Assembly: GCF_013166595.1 (NCBI RefSeq)
Contig: NZ_JABKKG010000002.1
Coordinates: 462,510-526,509 of the forward strand
Length of the DNA stretch: 64,000 nt
Source: Palleniella intestinalis
GTDB taxonomy: Bacteria > Bacteroidota > Bacteroidia > Bacteroidales > Bacteroidaceae
Reading direction: 5' to 3'
The notes below the pieces were generated by a model. The model was not told where the DNA came from and ran no database searches. It saw only the letters and a list, made by a program, of their open reading frames with translations. The position numbers and the translations under genes were made by a program. Shown here in pieces: positions 7,877-17,866 of the stretch; position 1 is the first letter of the stretch, and each line of letters starts with the position of its first letter.

Positions 7877-10444
7877 ATGCGGAAATCAATAAGACTTCCC
7901 ATTGTGCTGTGCATGCTGCTCATGCAAAGCAGCATGCTTGCGCAAGAGGGACAAATACCTATTTATGAAGAGAAAGTGGAGTACTGGATAGACAGCGACT
8001 TTGCAGGCAGGAAGACTGCCACAGGCAATGACATCGCTGTCGACATCTCCGGTCTTGGCTACGGCATCCATTTCTTCAATATGCTTACGCAGAACAAGGA
8101 GGGCGAGCCGGCTTTCCTGACATACGCCTTCTTCAAGCGTGAGTTTGTGACTTACGATGAGAAGGTGGAGTACTGGATAGACAACGACTTTGCAGGCAGG
8201 AAGACTGCCACAGGCAATGACATCGCTGTCGACATCTCAGGGCTTGACCACGGCATCCACTTCTTCAACATGCTGACGCAGAACAAGGAGGGAGAGCCGG
8301 CTTTCCTGACATACGCCTTCTTCAAGCGTGAGTTTGTGACTTACGATGAGAAGGTGGAGTACTGGATAGACAGCGACTTTGCAGGCAGAAAGACTGCCAA
8401 CAGCAATGACATCACTGTAGACATCTCAGGGCTTGACCACGGCATCCACTTCTTCAACATGCTGACGCAGAACAAGGAGGGAGAGCCGGCTTTCCTGACA
8501 TACGCCTTCTTCAAGCATGAGTTTGTGACTTACGATGAGAAGGTGGAGTACTGGATAGACAGCGACTTTGCAGGCAGAAAGACTGCCAACAGCAATGACA
8601 TCGCTGTAGACATCTCAGGGCTTGACCACGGCATCCACTTCTTCAACATGCTGACGCAGAACAAGGAGGGAGAGCCGGCTTTCATGACATACGCCTTCTA
8701 CAAAGTGAAAGGCGTTGATGTGGACTTCTGCGACTATTGGATTGACGATGATGTGGAAGGCACTCACGGCATAGTGCACCTTACCAATGGTGAGGGAGCG
8801 TTCACTGTGGACATATCGCGCCTGGAGTTTGGCACTCACAAGCTGCACTACATGGAGCACACCACCGAGGGTGACTGGAGCGACATTGTCACCATAGAGT
8901 TTGAGAAGACCGAGCTTGACATGTCGGAGCTGTGCAGTGACGAGTGGGCGAAGCTACAAGTGCTGCATGGCAAACTTGTAGCCCGGGGCTTTGACAAGGA
9001 CCTTTGGGACATGACGAAGGGCGCGAAGGGTGCAGGCAACTTCTATGGCTTGCAGGTCATCGACCGCCATTTGACGAAGATAGACATCAGTGCCCGTGAG
9101 CTTAGTGGCGAACTGCCTAAGGAGGTGTTCTCCTTCCCTATGCTGGAGTCGCTTAATGTCTCCAAGAACACCATGGAGGGCGACCTCCCTGAGAGTGTTG
9201 CGGCGTTGGCAGGCGAGAAAGCCTTGGAGTCTGTGGCTTTGAAGTCGCTGAATGTGAGCGACAACCGTTTCAGCGGCAATGTCGGCAAGCTGGCGGAGCA
9301 GTTCCCAGAGCTGACCACCCTCAATGCGTCGGTGAATGCCTTTGACGAGGTAAGCCCGATGATTTCGGAGAATGTGACGGAGCTTGACCTGTCGAAGCAG
9401 ACTGTGGAGAAGGTTGTGGACATCAACCTCACCGGTGCCGGCGTTGACGACATCACTGCCATGATACCTTCGGTGATGCGCTACGACCATGCGGCGCGCC
9501 AATACCGTGACGACCTCAGCCTTATGCTGACGACAGCGGATGCCGCCGCGTTTGACAAAGCCACCAACAAGCAGTGGGCTATGCAGATAGCCGGCAAGGC
9601 AGGCGGAGCGTGGAGCATCCCTTACTTTGCCGCCGCGAGTCCTGTCTATACCGGCGAGAATGGTGCTGTGGTGAATGCCCTCGGGCTTGACGGCAAGGGC
9701 AATGCCGATGGCAGCTCGTTCCGTATGGCAATGTCATTCGGAGAGGGCGATGCCGATTTTGTCGGAGGCGTCAATGTCAATGACCTTCAGGCAACCATCC
9801 TCTATGCGTTCGACAGCTATAAGAATAAGGTGTTCAACCTTACTGCCGCCGACACTTATGCCGACAGCCGCATCAATGTGCAGGATGTGGTGAACACCGT
9901 CGACATACTTCTTGACATGCCTGACTACAACCCAGGCGATGCTTACCAGGCGAAGGCTTCCAACAGGAAGTCCGCACCGGAGGCGGACGCTGCGTTGTAT
10001 GTCGAGAACGGCGAGTTGGTGCTCTATGCTTCACGCCCTGTGGCTGCACTTACTGTGGACATCAGTGATGCCATGGCGAAGAACATTGTGTGGAGTCTCA
10101 GCGGTATGGGATTCACTGCTTCGGCGAAGGACAATGCCGATGGCTGCCGTGCCGTCATCTACTCGACAATGCTTGGCGAGCTGCCTGAGGGCCGCACAGT
10201 ACTTGCACAGTTCAGGGGAGCTGACGATGCACAGATTGTGTCTGTCACTGCCTCGGACGTGAATGCCGAGGGCATGACAGTGGTCTGCGGAAGCAAGGAT
10301 GCCACCGGCATAACAGAAGTGACGCAGGACGGTGCAGACAAGTCAAATGCCTACACCATCAATGGCGTCAAGGCTGACAAGGCTTCCGGCAGGAGAAAAG
10401 TAATAATTGTTAATGGCAAAAAGATTATTGGCAATGAAAAATAA
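7877..10444 (+). CDS. Secreted protein: four 63-aa repeats, leucine-rich repeats, dockerin-like segment
   Basis: An 855-residue exported protein (signal peptide about 1-22, ending SSMLAQ). Residues 31-282 are four nearly identical 63-residue repeats (YDEKVEYWIDSDFAG ... PAFLTYAFFK), followed by a diverged fifth (YWIDDDVEG ... GDWSDIVTI). Residues about 395-490 are leucine-rich (LTKIDISARELSGELPKEV, MLESLNVSKNTMEGDLP). Residues about 625-690 hold two calcium-loop-like stretches, NVNDLQATILYAF and ADSRINVQDVVNTVDILLD, resembling a type I dockerin. The tail is AYTINGVKADKASGRRKV with IIVNGKK. It overlaps the next gene by 11 bp, so translation is probably coupled. Likely an adhesive or scaffold surface protein. 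Confidence 0.75.
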   Translation: MRKSIRLPIVLCMLLMQSSMLAQEGQIPIYEEKVEYWIDSDFAGRKTATGNDIAVDISGLGYGIHFFNMLTQNKEGEPAFLTYAFFKREFVTYDEKVEYWIDNDFAGRKTATGNDIAVDISGLDHGIHFFNMLTQNKEGEPAFLTYAFFKREFVTYDEKVEYWIDSDFAGRKTANSNDITVDISGLDHGIHFFNMLTQNKEGEPAFLTYAFFKHEFVTYDEKVEYWIDSDFAGRKTANSNDIAVDISGLDHGIHFFNMLTQNKEGEPAFMTYAFYKVKGVDVDFCDYWIDDDVEGTHGIVHLTNGEGAFTVDISRLEFGTHKLHYMEHTTEGDWSDIVTIEFEKTELDMSELCSDEWAKLQVLHGKLVARGFDKDLWDMTKGAKGAGNFYGLQVIDRHLTKIDISARELSGELPKEVFSFPMLESLNVSKNTMEGDLPESVAALAGEKALESVALKSLNVSDNRFSGNVGKLAEQFPELTTLNASVNAFDEVSPMISENVTELDLSKQTVEKVVDINLTGAGVDDITAMIPSVMRYDHAARQYRDDLSLMLTTADAAAFDKATNKQWAMQIAGKAGGAWSIPYFAAASPVYTGENGAVVNALGLDGKGNADGSSFRMAMSFGEGDADFVGGVNVNDLQATILYAFDSYKNKVFNLTAADTYADSRINVQDVVNTVDILLDMPDYNPGDAYQAKASNRKSAPEADAALYVENGELVLYASRPVAALTVDISDAMAKNIVWSLSGMGFTASAKDNADGCRAVIYSTMLGELPEGRTVLAQFRGADDAQIVSVTASDVNAEGMTVVCGSKDATGITEVTQDGADKSNAYTINGVKADKASGRRKVIIVNGKKIIGNEK
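7970..8725 (+). repeat. Four in-frame 189-bp direct repeats
   Basis: Copies begin near 7970, 8159, 8348 and 8537, each encoding 63 residues. Copies 2-4 differ by only a few bases, including many synonymous positions left identical, which implies recent duplication or gene conversion. Copy number could vary by slippage or recombination. Confidence 0.9.
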
Positions 10445-13400
10445 CATATCAAGGCTTATCGGGCTGTTGCTCCTACTTCTTGCGGGAGTGGCAGCCAAAG
10501 CCGCTGACAACAGGATATATATCCAGAATGTTGAGACCAATGCCGGAAAGACGGCCACGCTGCCTGTCTGGCTGAGCAACACATCGGACATCATAGCATT
10601 CGAGTTTGTGCTGACGATGCCTGACGGTGCCAAGCTCAACACGAGCAACCATGCTTACACCGACAGGCAGAGCGACCATCAGCTGGTGGTAAGAAGCATC
10701 GGCGGCAACCGGTACAAGGTTATGGGGTTCTCCCCTACTAACACGGCCATTGCCGGACAGTCGGGCAAGCTGCTCAACCTTACGATGTCGGCACCTTCGG
10801 CATGGAAGGCCGGTGACAAGAAAAGGGTTGAGATGAGCGATGTCGTGCTGTCGGTGAAGGGTGGCGGCAACGTTGTCACGGGGTATGACGGATGTACAGT
10901 GACAGTGACGGAGACACCCCATGCCGACATCATTGTGAAGAACATCTCGCTGACAGGGAAATCGTTCATGCCCGGACAGACGATGACCGTGAACTGGACT
11001 GTGGAGAACATCGGCAACGGAGAAGCTGTCGGAGGCTGGGCGGAACAGGTGACTGTCATCGACGAGTATGGCACGAGCTACAGTTTTGACAAGACCTATG
11101 AGAAAGCGTCGCTGAGTGTCGGCGGCACAACCCAGAATTCGGCAGAGTTCAGGATTCCTGCCACCTGCGGCATTGAAGGACAGTTCAAGGTCAAGGTGGA
11201 GCTGATCGGCAACAAAGCCCTCAACGAGCCTGTGGCTTATCAGGGCAACAATGCTCTGACCACCTCAGGCTATGTCGGAGAGATGGGCAAGGTGCTTACA
11301 CTCACCACTCCCAAGAAGGAAGTGGACGAGGGGGCAGGACAGGTGGAATGCAGTGTCAGCCGCAGCGGTTATCGCGGTGTGGACGAGACTGTCATGCTTT
11401 CGTCTTCAAACACCGGCAGGCTTACCGTGCCTGCAAGTGTGGTGATTCCGGCAGGAGCAGCAACAGCAAAGTTCATGGCTGCTGTCGTGGATGATGATTT
11501 ATGGAACAAGAATGTTGATGTGGAGATTACCGCACGACTCAAAGGATATGATGATGCCCACGGCACGGTGAGCATCATTGACAATGAGACAGCAACACTC
11601 ATGATAACGACCGACAAGGAGAATTATGTCGAGGGTGACAAGATGGCTGTCAGCATCGAATCAACATCCGCAAACCCCGAGGATGTGACCTTGATGATTG
11701 GCATATCGCCGTCACAGCGCATCGCCTGTCCTGCTTCGGTGATATTGCCGGCAGGTGAGACAAAGGTTGTGGTAGAGGCGACTGTCACGGACGACAAGCG
11801 TGTCAGTATGGACTATCATGCCACGCTGACGGTCAGTGCAGCCAACTACACTTCCGGCCGTTGTGAGGTAGCTGTGGCGGACAACGATGTGCCGCGATTT
11901 GAGCTGATGCTGTCTCCGTCAACGGTGTCGGAGGGCGACGGACCGCAGTGTGTCGTTGCCACTCTGCGCCGTACAGACAATGTCGACAAGGCGGTCAATG
12001 TGCGTGTAAAGTCAAGTGACGCTAAGGGTGTGCTTTGTTCCGTCTCGCAGGTGGGCTTTGCTGCCGGTGTCAGGGAGCAGTCGTTCTTCCTCGGCGTTGT
12101 GGACAATGCTGTCGTGGACGGCGAGCGCGACTATCAGATAAGTGCCGGTGTGCATTTCCCTGACTATGGAATCACCGCAGGTGAGGGCGAGCAAGGCTTT
12201 ACCTGTGCACTGCTGAAGGTTTTGGACGACGATGGTCCGACACTGAAGATGAGCATTGACAAGGCTAACGTGAAAGAGGGCGGCACAGCAGTGCTTACTG
12301 TCACAAGGAACACCTCGACGGACAGTCCGCTGACAGTGAGCGTCACGAACGATGAGCCGGGCCGCGTCACCCACCCTGCCAGCGTGACCATTGTGAAAGG
12401 GCAGGCTTCGGCGAAGATGCAGGTGGCTGTGAACAAGGATGATACGGACATGGGCAATCACCTTGTCACGTTCTTTGCCAATGCTAACGGCTACACGTTA
12501 GGCAAGACAAACATGCAGATTGTCAACCAGACGCTGCCTGACATTTCAGATGTGAAGCTGACGGCAGAGAAGGAAGAACTGATGGCGAAGACTGCCATGA
12601 AGGTGACTGCAAGCCTGAGGAACAGTGGTGTGACAGAGTTGCCTGCAGGAGCAAAGGTGAATATATGGTTCAGCTATCTGCAGGCATACACCAAGGGCGG
12701 CATACTCCTTGGCACACAGACTCTTGATGCTCCGTTAGCGATTGGCGAGACAAGGGATGTCGACTTATATGTGGAAATGCCGAACAAGCTGGGAGTGTAT
12801 TACCTGTATGCACAGGTTGATGCCCCTTCTAACACTCAGGAAATCAACGAGCATAACAATGTCAGCACGGCATGCAAGGTGGTGCTTACCGCGCCATTCA
12901 CCGTGCGTACATCCGTGGACAAGGATGAGGTGAAGGTCGGTGAGACTGTCACTATCAGCGGAAAGGCTACAGGAAGTAATGTCGTGAACGCGGCTGTAAA
13001 CATCATCTATGAATGGAACGGCAAGGTGTACAAGGTTTCATCCGTGACAGCAGACTCCAAGGGTGAGTTTGCCGTACAGTATGTTATCCCTAAGACACAG
13101 CCGGGAAACTACCGCTTCGGTGCTTGCTATGGCAAGGACGACACAGCTGCTGATGAGGATATGTGCAGCCTGTGTGCTTATGGCTGGAAAGTGGACAACA
13201 AGATGTTTGTCAACAAGTCCATAGAAGTGGGACAGAAGTACACCGGTTCTGTGACGATAACCAACAACTGCCCGAAACCGCTGACAGGCGTAAGGGTGGA
13301 CTGTGGCGAGTTGCCTGAGGGTGTCACGCTGACATGGGATGTCCCTTCAAGGATTGAGGGCGGCGAGTCTGTAAAGGCATCATTCGCCCTGACACCTAAG

Positions 13401-16400
13401 GTGCAGGCGAGTGAGGCGGTGAATCTGGCTGTCATGCTGAAATCCGACCAATGCAATGACATGGAACTCAGCGGAAGATATGCGGCTTACAATCCGTACC
13501 CGCACCTTGAATCTGAGGTCAGCCATATAAGCACATCTGCCACAAAAGGCAGACAGAAGATTTATAAACTGTCCATAGGCAACAGCGGCAACGGTCCGAC
13601 AGGCGCGATAACACTTGCATTGCCTGACTTCATAAAGTCGCTTTCCGGCACAACAATCAAGTCATTGGCGTACGGAGAGACAACGACAATAACGTTGGGC
13701 ATCACTCCTGCCGACGATGCGGCGGTGAATGTCAGTGTGAGCGGGCGTATCGGCATCAACTGTGCCAACGGCAACGGTATCGCTATTCCTTATGACATCA
13801 ACATTGTATCGGAAGAGACCGGCACGTTGCATGTGGATGTATGTGACGAATTCACTTATTACACTGACGGTGCGCCACAGGTAAAGGGTGCAGAGGTGGA
13901 AGTGCGCAACTATAACACCAACGAGGTGGCATACAGCGGTACTACCAACGAGAAAGGTTATGTCGAGCCTATACTGACCGAGGGCTATTACAGGCTGAAA
14001 GTCAGTGCAAGCGGTCACGAGACATTCAGCGGAACCGTATGTGTCGACCCGGGCAAGACAACCTTCAAGACTGTGAACCTTGCAATAGTCGATGACATCA
14101 AGGTGAAGTATGAGGTTGTCGAGACAGAGGTGGAGGATGTCTATGAGATTGTCACCACAACCACTTTCGAGACTGCTGTGCCTAAGCCGCAGCTGCGTTT
14201 GGCTACATCGGGCAACATTGATGGCGATGCGCTGACAGAGATCGGGCAAAGCATGGTCTACTCGGTTGTCGTTACAAATGAGGGACTTATCACTGCCAAG
14301 AACGTGAATGTGAGCAAGCCGTTGGTTGAAAATGCGTTAACAGGAAAATACAGGAACACTGCAGACTTGAAGGTGGAGTACCTGACCGACCATGTCTTCG
14401 ACCTTCGCCCGAAGGAGAGTGCTGTTGTGACGTACAGAGTGACAAGGGCGGCATTCACTGAGCTTGACGGATGTGTTGCTATCATTAAAGGAACATTCCA
14501 ATACGACTGTGGTACCGACATCAAGCAAGGGAATTTCTCCGGCGGCGCAATGATTAGCCAGAAATGCAAGCCTGAAGACATTCTTACCGGATTTGGCGGT
14601 GAGGATGATAGTAAGGATTTCGAACTTGAAGAAGGTGAAGAAGGCGAAGATAATGATGGCGAATTCAAACTGGAATGGCCTGATGAGGACAAGACTTATG
14701 ACGAAACAAAAGGCGATAATAAGCCTAAAGAGGAAATTGAGGATGACGAAGGCATCGTGATTGCCAAGGTTAAACTTCAGTTCAACCAGCGCATGACAAT
14801 GACCCGACAAGCATTCCGTGGCACACTGGTGGTGGAGAACGGCACTGACGGCCAGATGAAAGACATCGTGCTGACACTCCGCGAAACAGACCCTCAGGGC
14901 AATGTTGCGACATCACATGAGTTCCAAGTGAGCAATGAGACGATAGAAGGATTCGGCGGTACACTCGAAGGTCCATGGACCCTTGATGCCAAGAAGACCG
15001 GAAAGGCCACAATACTTTACATTCCGACAAAATATGCAGCACCTTATGAGCCTGTGGAATACACTTTTGGCGGACAACTGTCATTCAAAGACCCTGCCAC
15101 CGGCATGACCCGTCTACGTGACCTTACGGAACAGACGCTGACGGTGAAGCCTTCGCCAAACCTGAACCTGACGTATTTCATGCAGCGCGATGTGCTTGGC
15201 GATGACCCATTGACTCCGGAGATAGAGCCAATGGAGGAAGCGGAGTTCTCATTGATTATCGACAATGTGGGATATGGCGAGGCAACAAATGTGAACATGG
15301 TAACACAGCAACCACAGATAATAGACAATGAACAGGGACTGCTCATCAACTTTGAGTTTACAAGAGCATTACTCAATGGCGAGGACGAGACATTGGCAAT
15401 GGGTGGCGATATCGCTACGCCATTCGGAGACATCGCTCCAAAGAGCCAGAGCTATGCCCAGTGGTTCATGACATCAACACTTATGGGACATTTCACAGAC
15501 TATAATGTTGAAGCTACGCACGTTACAAGTTATGACAATCCTGACTTGTCATTGCTCAATGAGGTCACTATCCATGAGCTTATACGCAGTGTGGATGTAC
15601 CGGGAAAAGACGGTATGAAAGGCTTCATCTGTAATGACGAAAAGGATGATAGCAACCTGCCGGACATCATCTATCTCACTGATGGCACAAAAGAGCCTGT
15701 GGGACTGTGTGACAAGATCAGCATGGAACAGATTGACGATACCAACTACCGTCTTACTATCGTACCTTCGACATTGGGACTCTATGGTTGGAATTACGGC
15801 AGCATACGTGACCCGAAGAATGGCAAGGCACGTATAACAAAGATTGTACGCGAAAGTGACGGCATGGAGCTCAGTCTCAGGAATGTGTGGATAACGCACG
15901 CCACGATGCGCGACGGCAAGAAACCTCTGTATGAGAATCTTGTGCATATCGCTGACGCTGTCCATGCGGAAATGACTTCTTATATTGTCACGTATGAGGA
16001 CAGACCTTCCATGGAACTGCAGGTGAAGAGATTCAGCGGAATCCCTGGTAACAGTACCGTGGCGACAGAAGAGGTTACGGACATAAAGGTGGAGTTCAAC
16101 AAGCCTATCACCGAAAGCACTTTCACAACTGATGACATCGAACTGATGATTCAGGGCAACAAGGTGGCGTGTGACAAGGTTGTGATAAGCAAGGTTGACG
16201 AATTGACTTACAATGTGAACATCGCCAATGTTGAGCGTGCCGACGGTCTGTACATACTGACTGTGCAGACAGCGACCATAGATGATGCCGACGGCTATTA
16301 CGGTGGTGAAGGCCGTCAGTGCTCATGGAACGAGTTTACAGGCAAACCTGTCGCGCTGAAGTTCGCACTTAAGCGCAACGGTTTCGGCAAACTTGCAGCG

Positions 16401-17465
16401 AATGCTTGTACGGTGACAATGTCTGACGGTGCAACTGTGGGCAGCAGTTATCCTTTCGGCACAAAACTCAAACTGAAGGCTGTACCAGCATACGGATATA
16501 CCTTTGAGCGGTGGGCTATCAACGGCACAACGCTCTCTACAAGCGACGAACTGGAGTATCAGTTGACATCGTCCAAAGAGGTAGAGTTATGGCTTAAACC
16601 TAACAACTATAATATTGCGGTAAGCAATTCCAATGGTGGTTCTATAAACGGAGGCTCAGGGCGTTATGAATACCTTGAAGAAATAGAGCTTGTTGCTACC
16701 CCTTCCGACGGTTACGACTTTGTCGGGTGGTATGCAAAGAGTGTGCAGCCAAGCAACAGCAAAAAGCTGCGTGCTCCTGAAGGTGCAACACTGCTTGGAA
16801 AGGAAATGACACTGCGTTATACTGTTGTCGGCGAAGCTGCCATATATCCGGAATTTACCAAGCAGCAGACAGTAATTGATTGTACAATATCAAGCATAAG
16901 ATGCGGCACACTGATATTGCCATTCGACAGCGATATTCCGGAAGGTATGGGCGTTTACTCATGCAGCGGCATTGGTGATGAAAACATTGTCGAGCTTGTT
17001 GAGGAGACGAGCATAAAGGCGAACACTCCTTATATAATAGCCGGTACACCGGGAACATATCATTTCTACGGAAACAGGATTATCGAGGAGTACGTTTGGA
17101 CAAGCGACTATCTGACAGGCACGTTTGAGACGATGTATGTTCCGAAAGATGCGTATGTGCTGCAGAACCAGAAGGAATACGGAGTGGGCTTCTATCGTGT
17201 CAAGGATGACAACTCGGTGAGAATAACACCATATCATTGTTATTTCAATGCCTTAAACGGAAGTGGTGCAAAATTCTTCAAGATGTCATTTGGTTCTATG
17301 ACGGGCATAAGCAATGTGACTGGCGACACAGCCAAGCCTGTGCGAGTGTACAACATCAATGGTCAAATGGTACGCACTGCGGAAAGCATCGGTAAAGCCC
17401 TGCGCGAACTTCCTGCCGGCATATACATCATAAACAATCGCAAATATTCTATAAACAACAAATAA
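10434..17465 (+). CDS. Giant multidomain surface protein (cohesin-like, CARDB, Calx-beta, InlB-like repeats)
   Basis: A 2343-residue exported protein. The ATG at 10434 gives a signal peptide ending LLLLAGVAAKA. Domains by eye: residues 25-155 resemble a cohesin-type beta-sandwich (LPVWLSNTSDIIAFEFVLTM); about 165-285 CARDB-like (VNWTVENIGNGEAVGG); about 285-700 several Calx-beta-like repeats (VDEGAGQVECSVSRSG, VKEGGTAVLTVTRN); about 705-810 a second CARDB-like domain; about 1120-1220 a carboxypeptidase-regulatory-like fold; about 1389-1445 a strongly acidic stretch; about 1983-2130 InlB-B/bacterial repeat (AVPAYGYTFERWAING, ATPSDGYDFVGWYAK). The tail VYNINGQMVRTAES ... LPAGIYIINN is the Prevotella surface-protein type, similar to T9SS tails. 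No enzyme motif is visible. It is followed 3 bp later by a small peptide gene. Confidence 0.8.
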   Translation: MKNNISRLIGLLLLLLAGVAAKAADNRIYIQNVETNAGKTATLPVWLSNTSDIIAFEFVLTMPDGAKLNTSNHAYTDRQSDHQLVVRSIGGNRYKVMGFSPTNTAIAGQSGKLLNLTMSAPSAWKAGDKKRVEMSDVVLSVKGGGNVVTGYDGCTVTVTETPHADIIVKNISLTGKSFMPGQTMTVNWTVENIGNGEAVGGWAEQVTVIDEYGTSYSFDKTYEKASLSVGGTTQNSAEFRIPATCGIEGQFKVKVELIGNKALNEPVAYQGNNALTTSGYVGEMGKVLTLTTPKKEVDEGAGQVECSVSRSGYRGVDETVMLSSSNTGRLTVPASVVIPAGAATAKFMAAVVDDDLWNKNVDVEITARLKGYDDAHGTVSIIDNETATLMITTDKENYVEGDKMAVSIESTSANPEDVTLMIGISPSQRIACPASVILPAGETKVVVEATVTDDKRVSMDYHATLTVSAANYTSGRCEVAVADNDVPRFELMLSPSTVSEGDGPQCVVATLRRTDNVDKAVNVRVKSSDAKGVLCSVSQVGFAAGVREQSFFLGVVDNAVVDGERDYQISAGVHFPDYGITAGEGEQGFTCALLKVLDDDGPTLKMSIDKANVKEGGTAVLTVTRNTSTDSPLTVSVTNDEPGRVTHPASVTIVKGQASAKMQVAVNKDDTDMGNHLVTFFANANGYTLGKTNMQIVNQTLPDISDVKLTAEKEELMAKTAMKVTASLRNSGVTELPAGAKVNIWFSYLQAYTKGGILLGTQTLDAPLAIGETRDVDLYVEMPNKLGVYYLYAQVDAPSNTQEINEHNNVSTACKVVLTAPFTVRTSVDKDEVKVGETVTISGKATGSNVVNAAVNIIYEWNGKVYKVSSVTADSKGEFAVQYVIPKTQPGNYRFGACYGKDDTAADEDMCSLCAYGWKVDNKMFVNKSIEVGQKYTGSVTITNNCPKPLTGVRVDCGELPEGVTLTWDVPSRIEGGESVKASFALTPKVQASEAVNLAVMLKSDQCNDMELSGRYAAYNPYPHLESEVSHISTSATKGRQKIYKLSIGNSGNGPTGAITLALPDFIKSLSGTTIKSLAYGETTTITLGITPADDAAVNVSVSGRIGINCANGNGIAIPYDINIVSEETGTLHVDVCDEFTYYTDGAPQVKGAEVEVRNYNTNEVAYSGTTNEKGYVEPILTEGYYRLKVSASGHETFSGTVCVDPGKTTFKTVNLAIVDDIKVKYEVVETEVEDVYEIVTTTTFETAVPKPQLRLATSGNIDGDALTEIGQSMVYSVVVTNEGLITAKNVNVSKPLVENALTGKYRNTADLKVEYLTDHVFDLRPKESAVVTYRVTRAAFTELDGCVAIIKGTFQYDCGTDIKQGNFSGGAMISQKCKPEDILTGFGGEDDSKDFELEEGEEGEDNDGEFKLEWPDEDKTYDETKGDNKPKEEIEDDEGIVIAKVKLQFNQRMTMTRQAFRGTLVVENGTDGQMKDIVLTLRETDPQGNVATSHEFQVSNETIEGFGGTLEGPWTLDAKKTGKATILYIPTKYAAPYEPVEYTFGGQLSFKDPATGMTRLRDLTEQTLTVKPSPNLNLTYFMQRDVLGDDPLTPEIEPMEEAEFSLIIDNVGYGEATNVNMVTQQPQIIDNEQGLLINFEFTRALLNGEDETLAMGGDIATPFGDIAPKSQSYAQWFMTSTLMGHFTDYNVEATHVTSYDNPDLSLLNEVTIHELIRSVDVPGKDGMKGFICNDEKDDSNLPDIIYLTDGTKEPVGLCDKISMEQIDDTNYRLTIVPSTLGLYGWNYGSIRDPKNGKARITKIVRESDGMELSLRNVWITHATMRDGKKPLYENLVHIADAVHAEMTSYIVTYEDRPSMELQVKRFSGIPGNSTVATEEVTDIKVEFNKPITESTFTTDDIELMIQGNKVACDKVVISKVDELTYNVNIANVERADGLYILTVQTATIDDADGYYGGEGRQCSWNEFTGKPVALKFALKRNGFGKLAANACTVTMSDGATVGSSYPFGTKLKLKAVPAYGYTFERWAINGTTLSTSDELEYQLTSSKEVELWLKPNNYNIAVSNSNGGSINGGSGRYEYLEEIELVATPSDGYDFVGWYAKSVQPSNSKKLRAPEGATLLGKEMTLRYTVVGEAAIYPEFTKQQTVIDCTISSIRCGTLILPFDSDIPEGMGVYSCSGIGDENIVELVEETSIKANTPYIIAGTPGTYHFYGNRIIEEYVWTSDYLTGTFETMYVPKDAYVLQNQKEYGVGFYRVKDDNSVRITPYHCYFNALNGSGAKFFKMSFGSMTGISNVTGDTAKPVRVYNINGQMVRTAESIGKALRELPAGIYIINNRKYSINNK

Positions 17466-17468
17466 GAA

Positions 17469-17678
17469 ATGGGAAAGAAAAAATATGTAGCACCTAAAAT
17501 AGAAATAATAAAGTGTAGCAGCGATGAAGCTTTCCTTGCAGCTTCCATGCCGCGCATACCTATTATTGAAGACCAGGATGATCCTGACAACCCAATATAT
17601 GCCGACCCGGACGGAAATGTTTTCTCAAAAAGACATGACATATGGGATAACAGCTGGTTGGATGACGAAGAGGATTAA
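17469..17678 (+). CDS. Small acidic peptide, family Y[V/I]AP...LAAS...IWD (copy 1)
   Basis: A 69-residue protein starting 3 bp after the giant gene. It has no signal peptide or membrane segment. It begins MGKKKYVAPKIEII, has FLAAS at about residues 22-26, then a proline- and aspartate-rich part (IIEDQDDPDNPIYADPDG) and ends FSKRHDIWDNSWLDDEED. The same layout recurs in the peptide at 27590-27784, also directly downstream of a giant secreted protein. The basic conserved N-terminus and variable acidic C-terminus suggest a leader/core precursor or a chaperone-like partner. Function unknown. A strong terminator follows, making it the last gene of the cassette. Confidence 0.75.
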   Translation: MGKKKYVAPKIEIIKCSSDEAFLAASMPRIPIIEDQDDPDNPIYADPDGNVFSKRHDIWDNSWLDDEED

Positions 17679-17698
17679 AATGCTTTTGGATGATAATG

Positions 17699-17731
17699 AC
17701 TCCATGGTTCGCGTAACCATGGAGTTTTTTT
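17699..17731 (+). terminator. Rho-independent terminator of the first cassette
   Basis: Perfect 11-bp stem ACTCCATGGTT / AACCATGGAGT (17699-17709, 17715-17725), a 5-nt loop and a run of seven T. It follows the small-peptide stop by 20 bp. Confidence 0.9.
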
Positions 17732-17866
17732 CTTCTATTAATCCGTCATTATCAAAATACTCAATAATCTGAATGAATCCGCAGAATCAGTATGAGACTA
17801 TAAACAACAAATGGCGAAATTGAAGTTTTTTCATCCTATCATGTGTTGATTATCAAAAAAATACAT

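Noticed and set aside
17469..17678. Lasso-peptide precursor, because YxxP at the leader resembles the RRE-binding YxxPxL motif
   Set aside because: No RRE protein, leader peptidase or asparagine-synthetase-like cyclase occurs near either peptide, and the acidic part lacks a core with suitable ring residues. The motif similarity is kept only as a remote idea.
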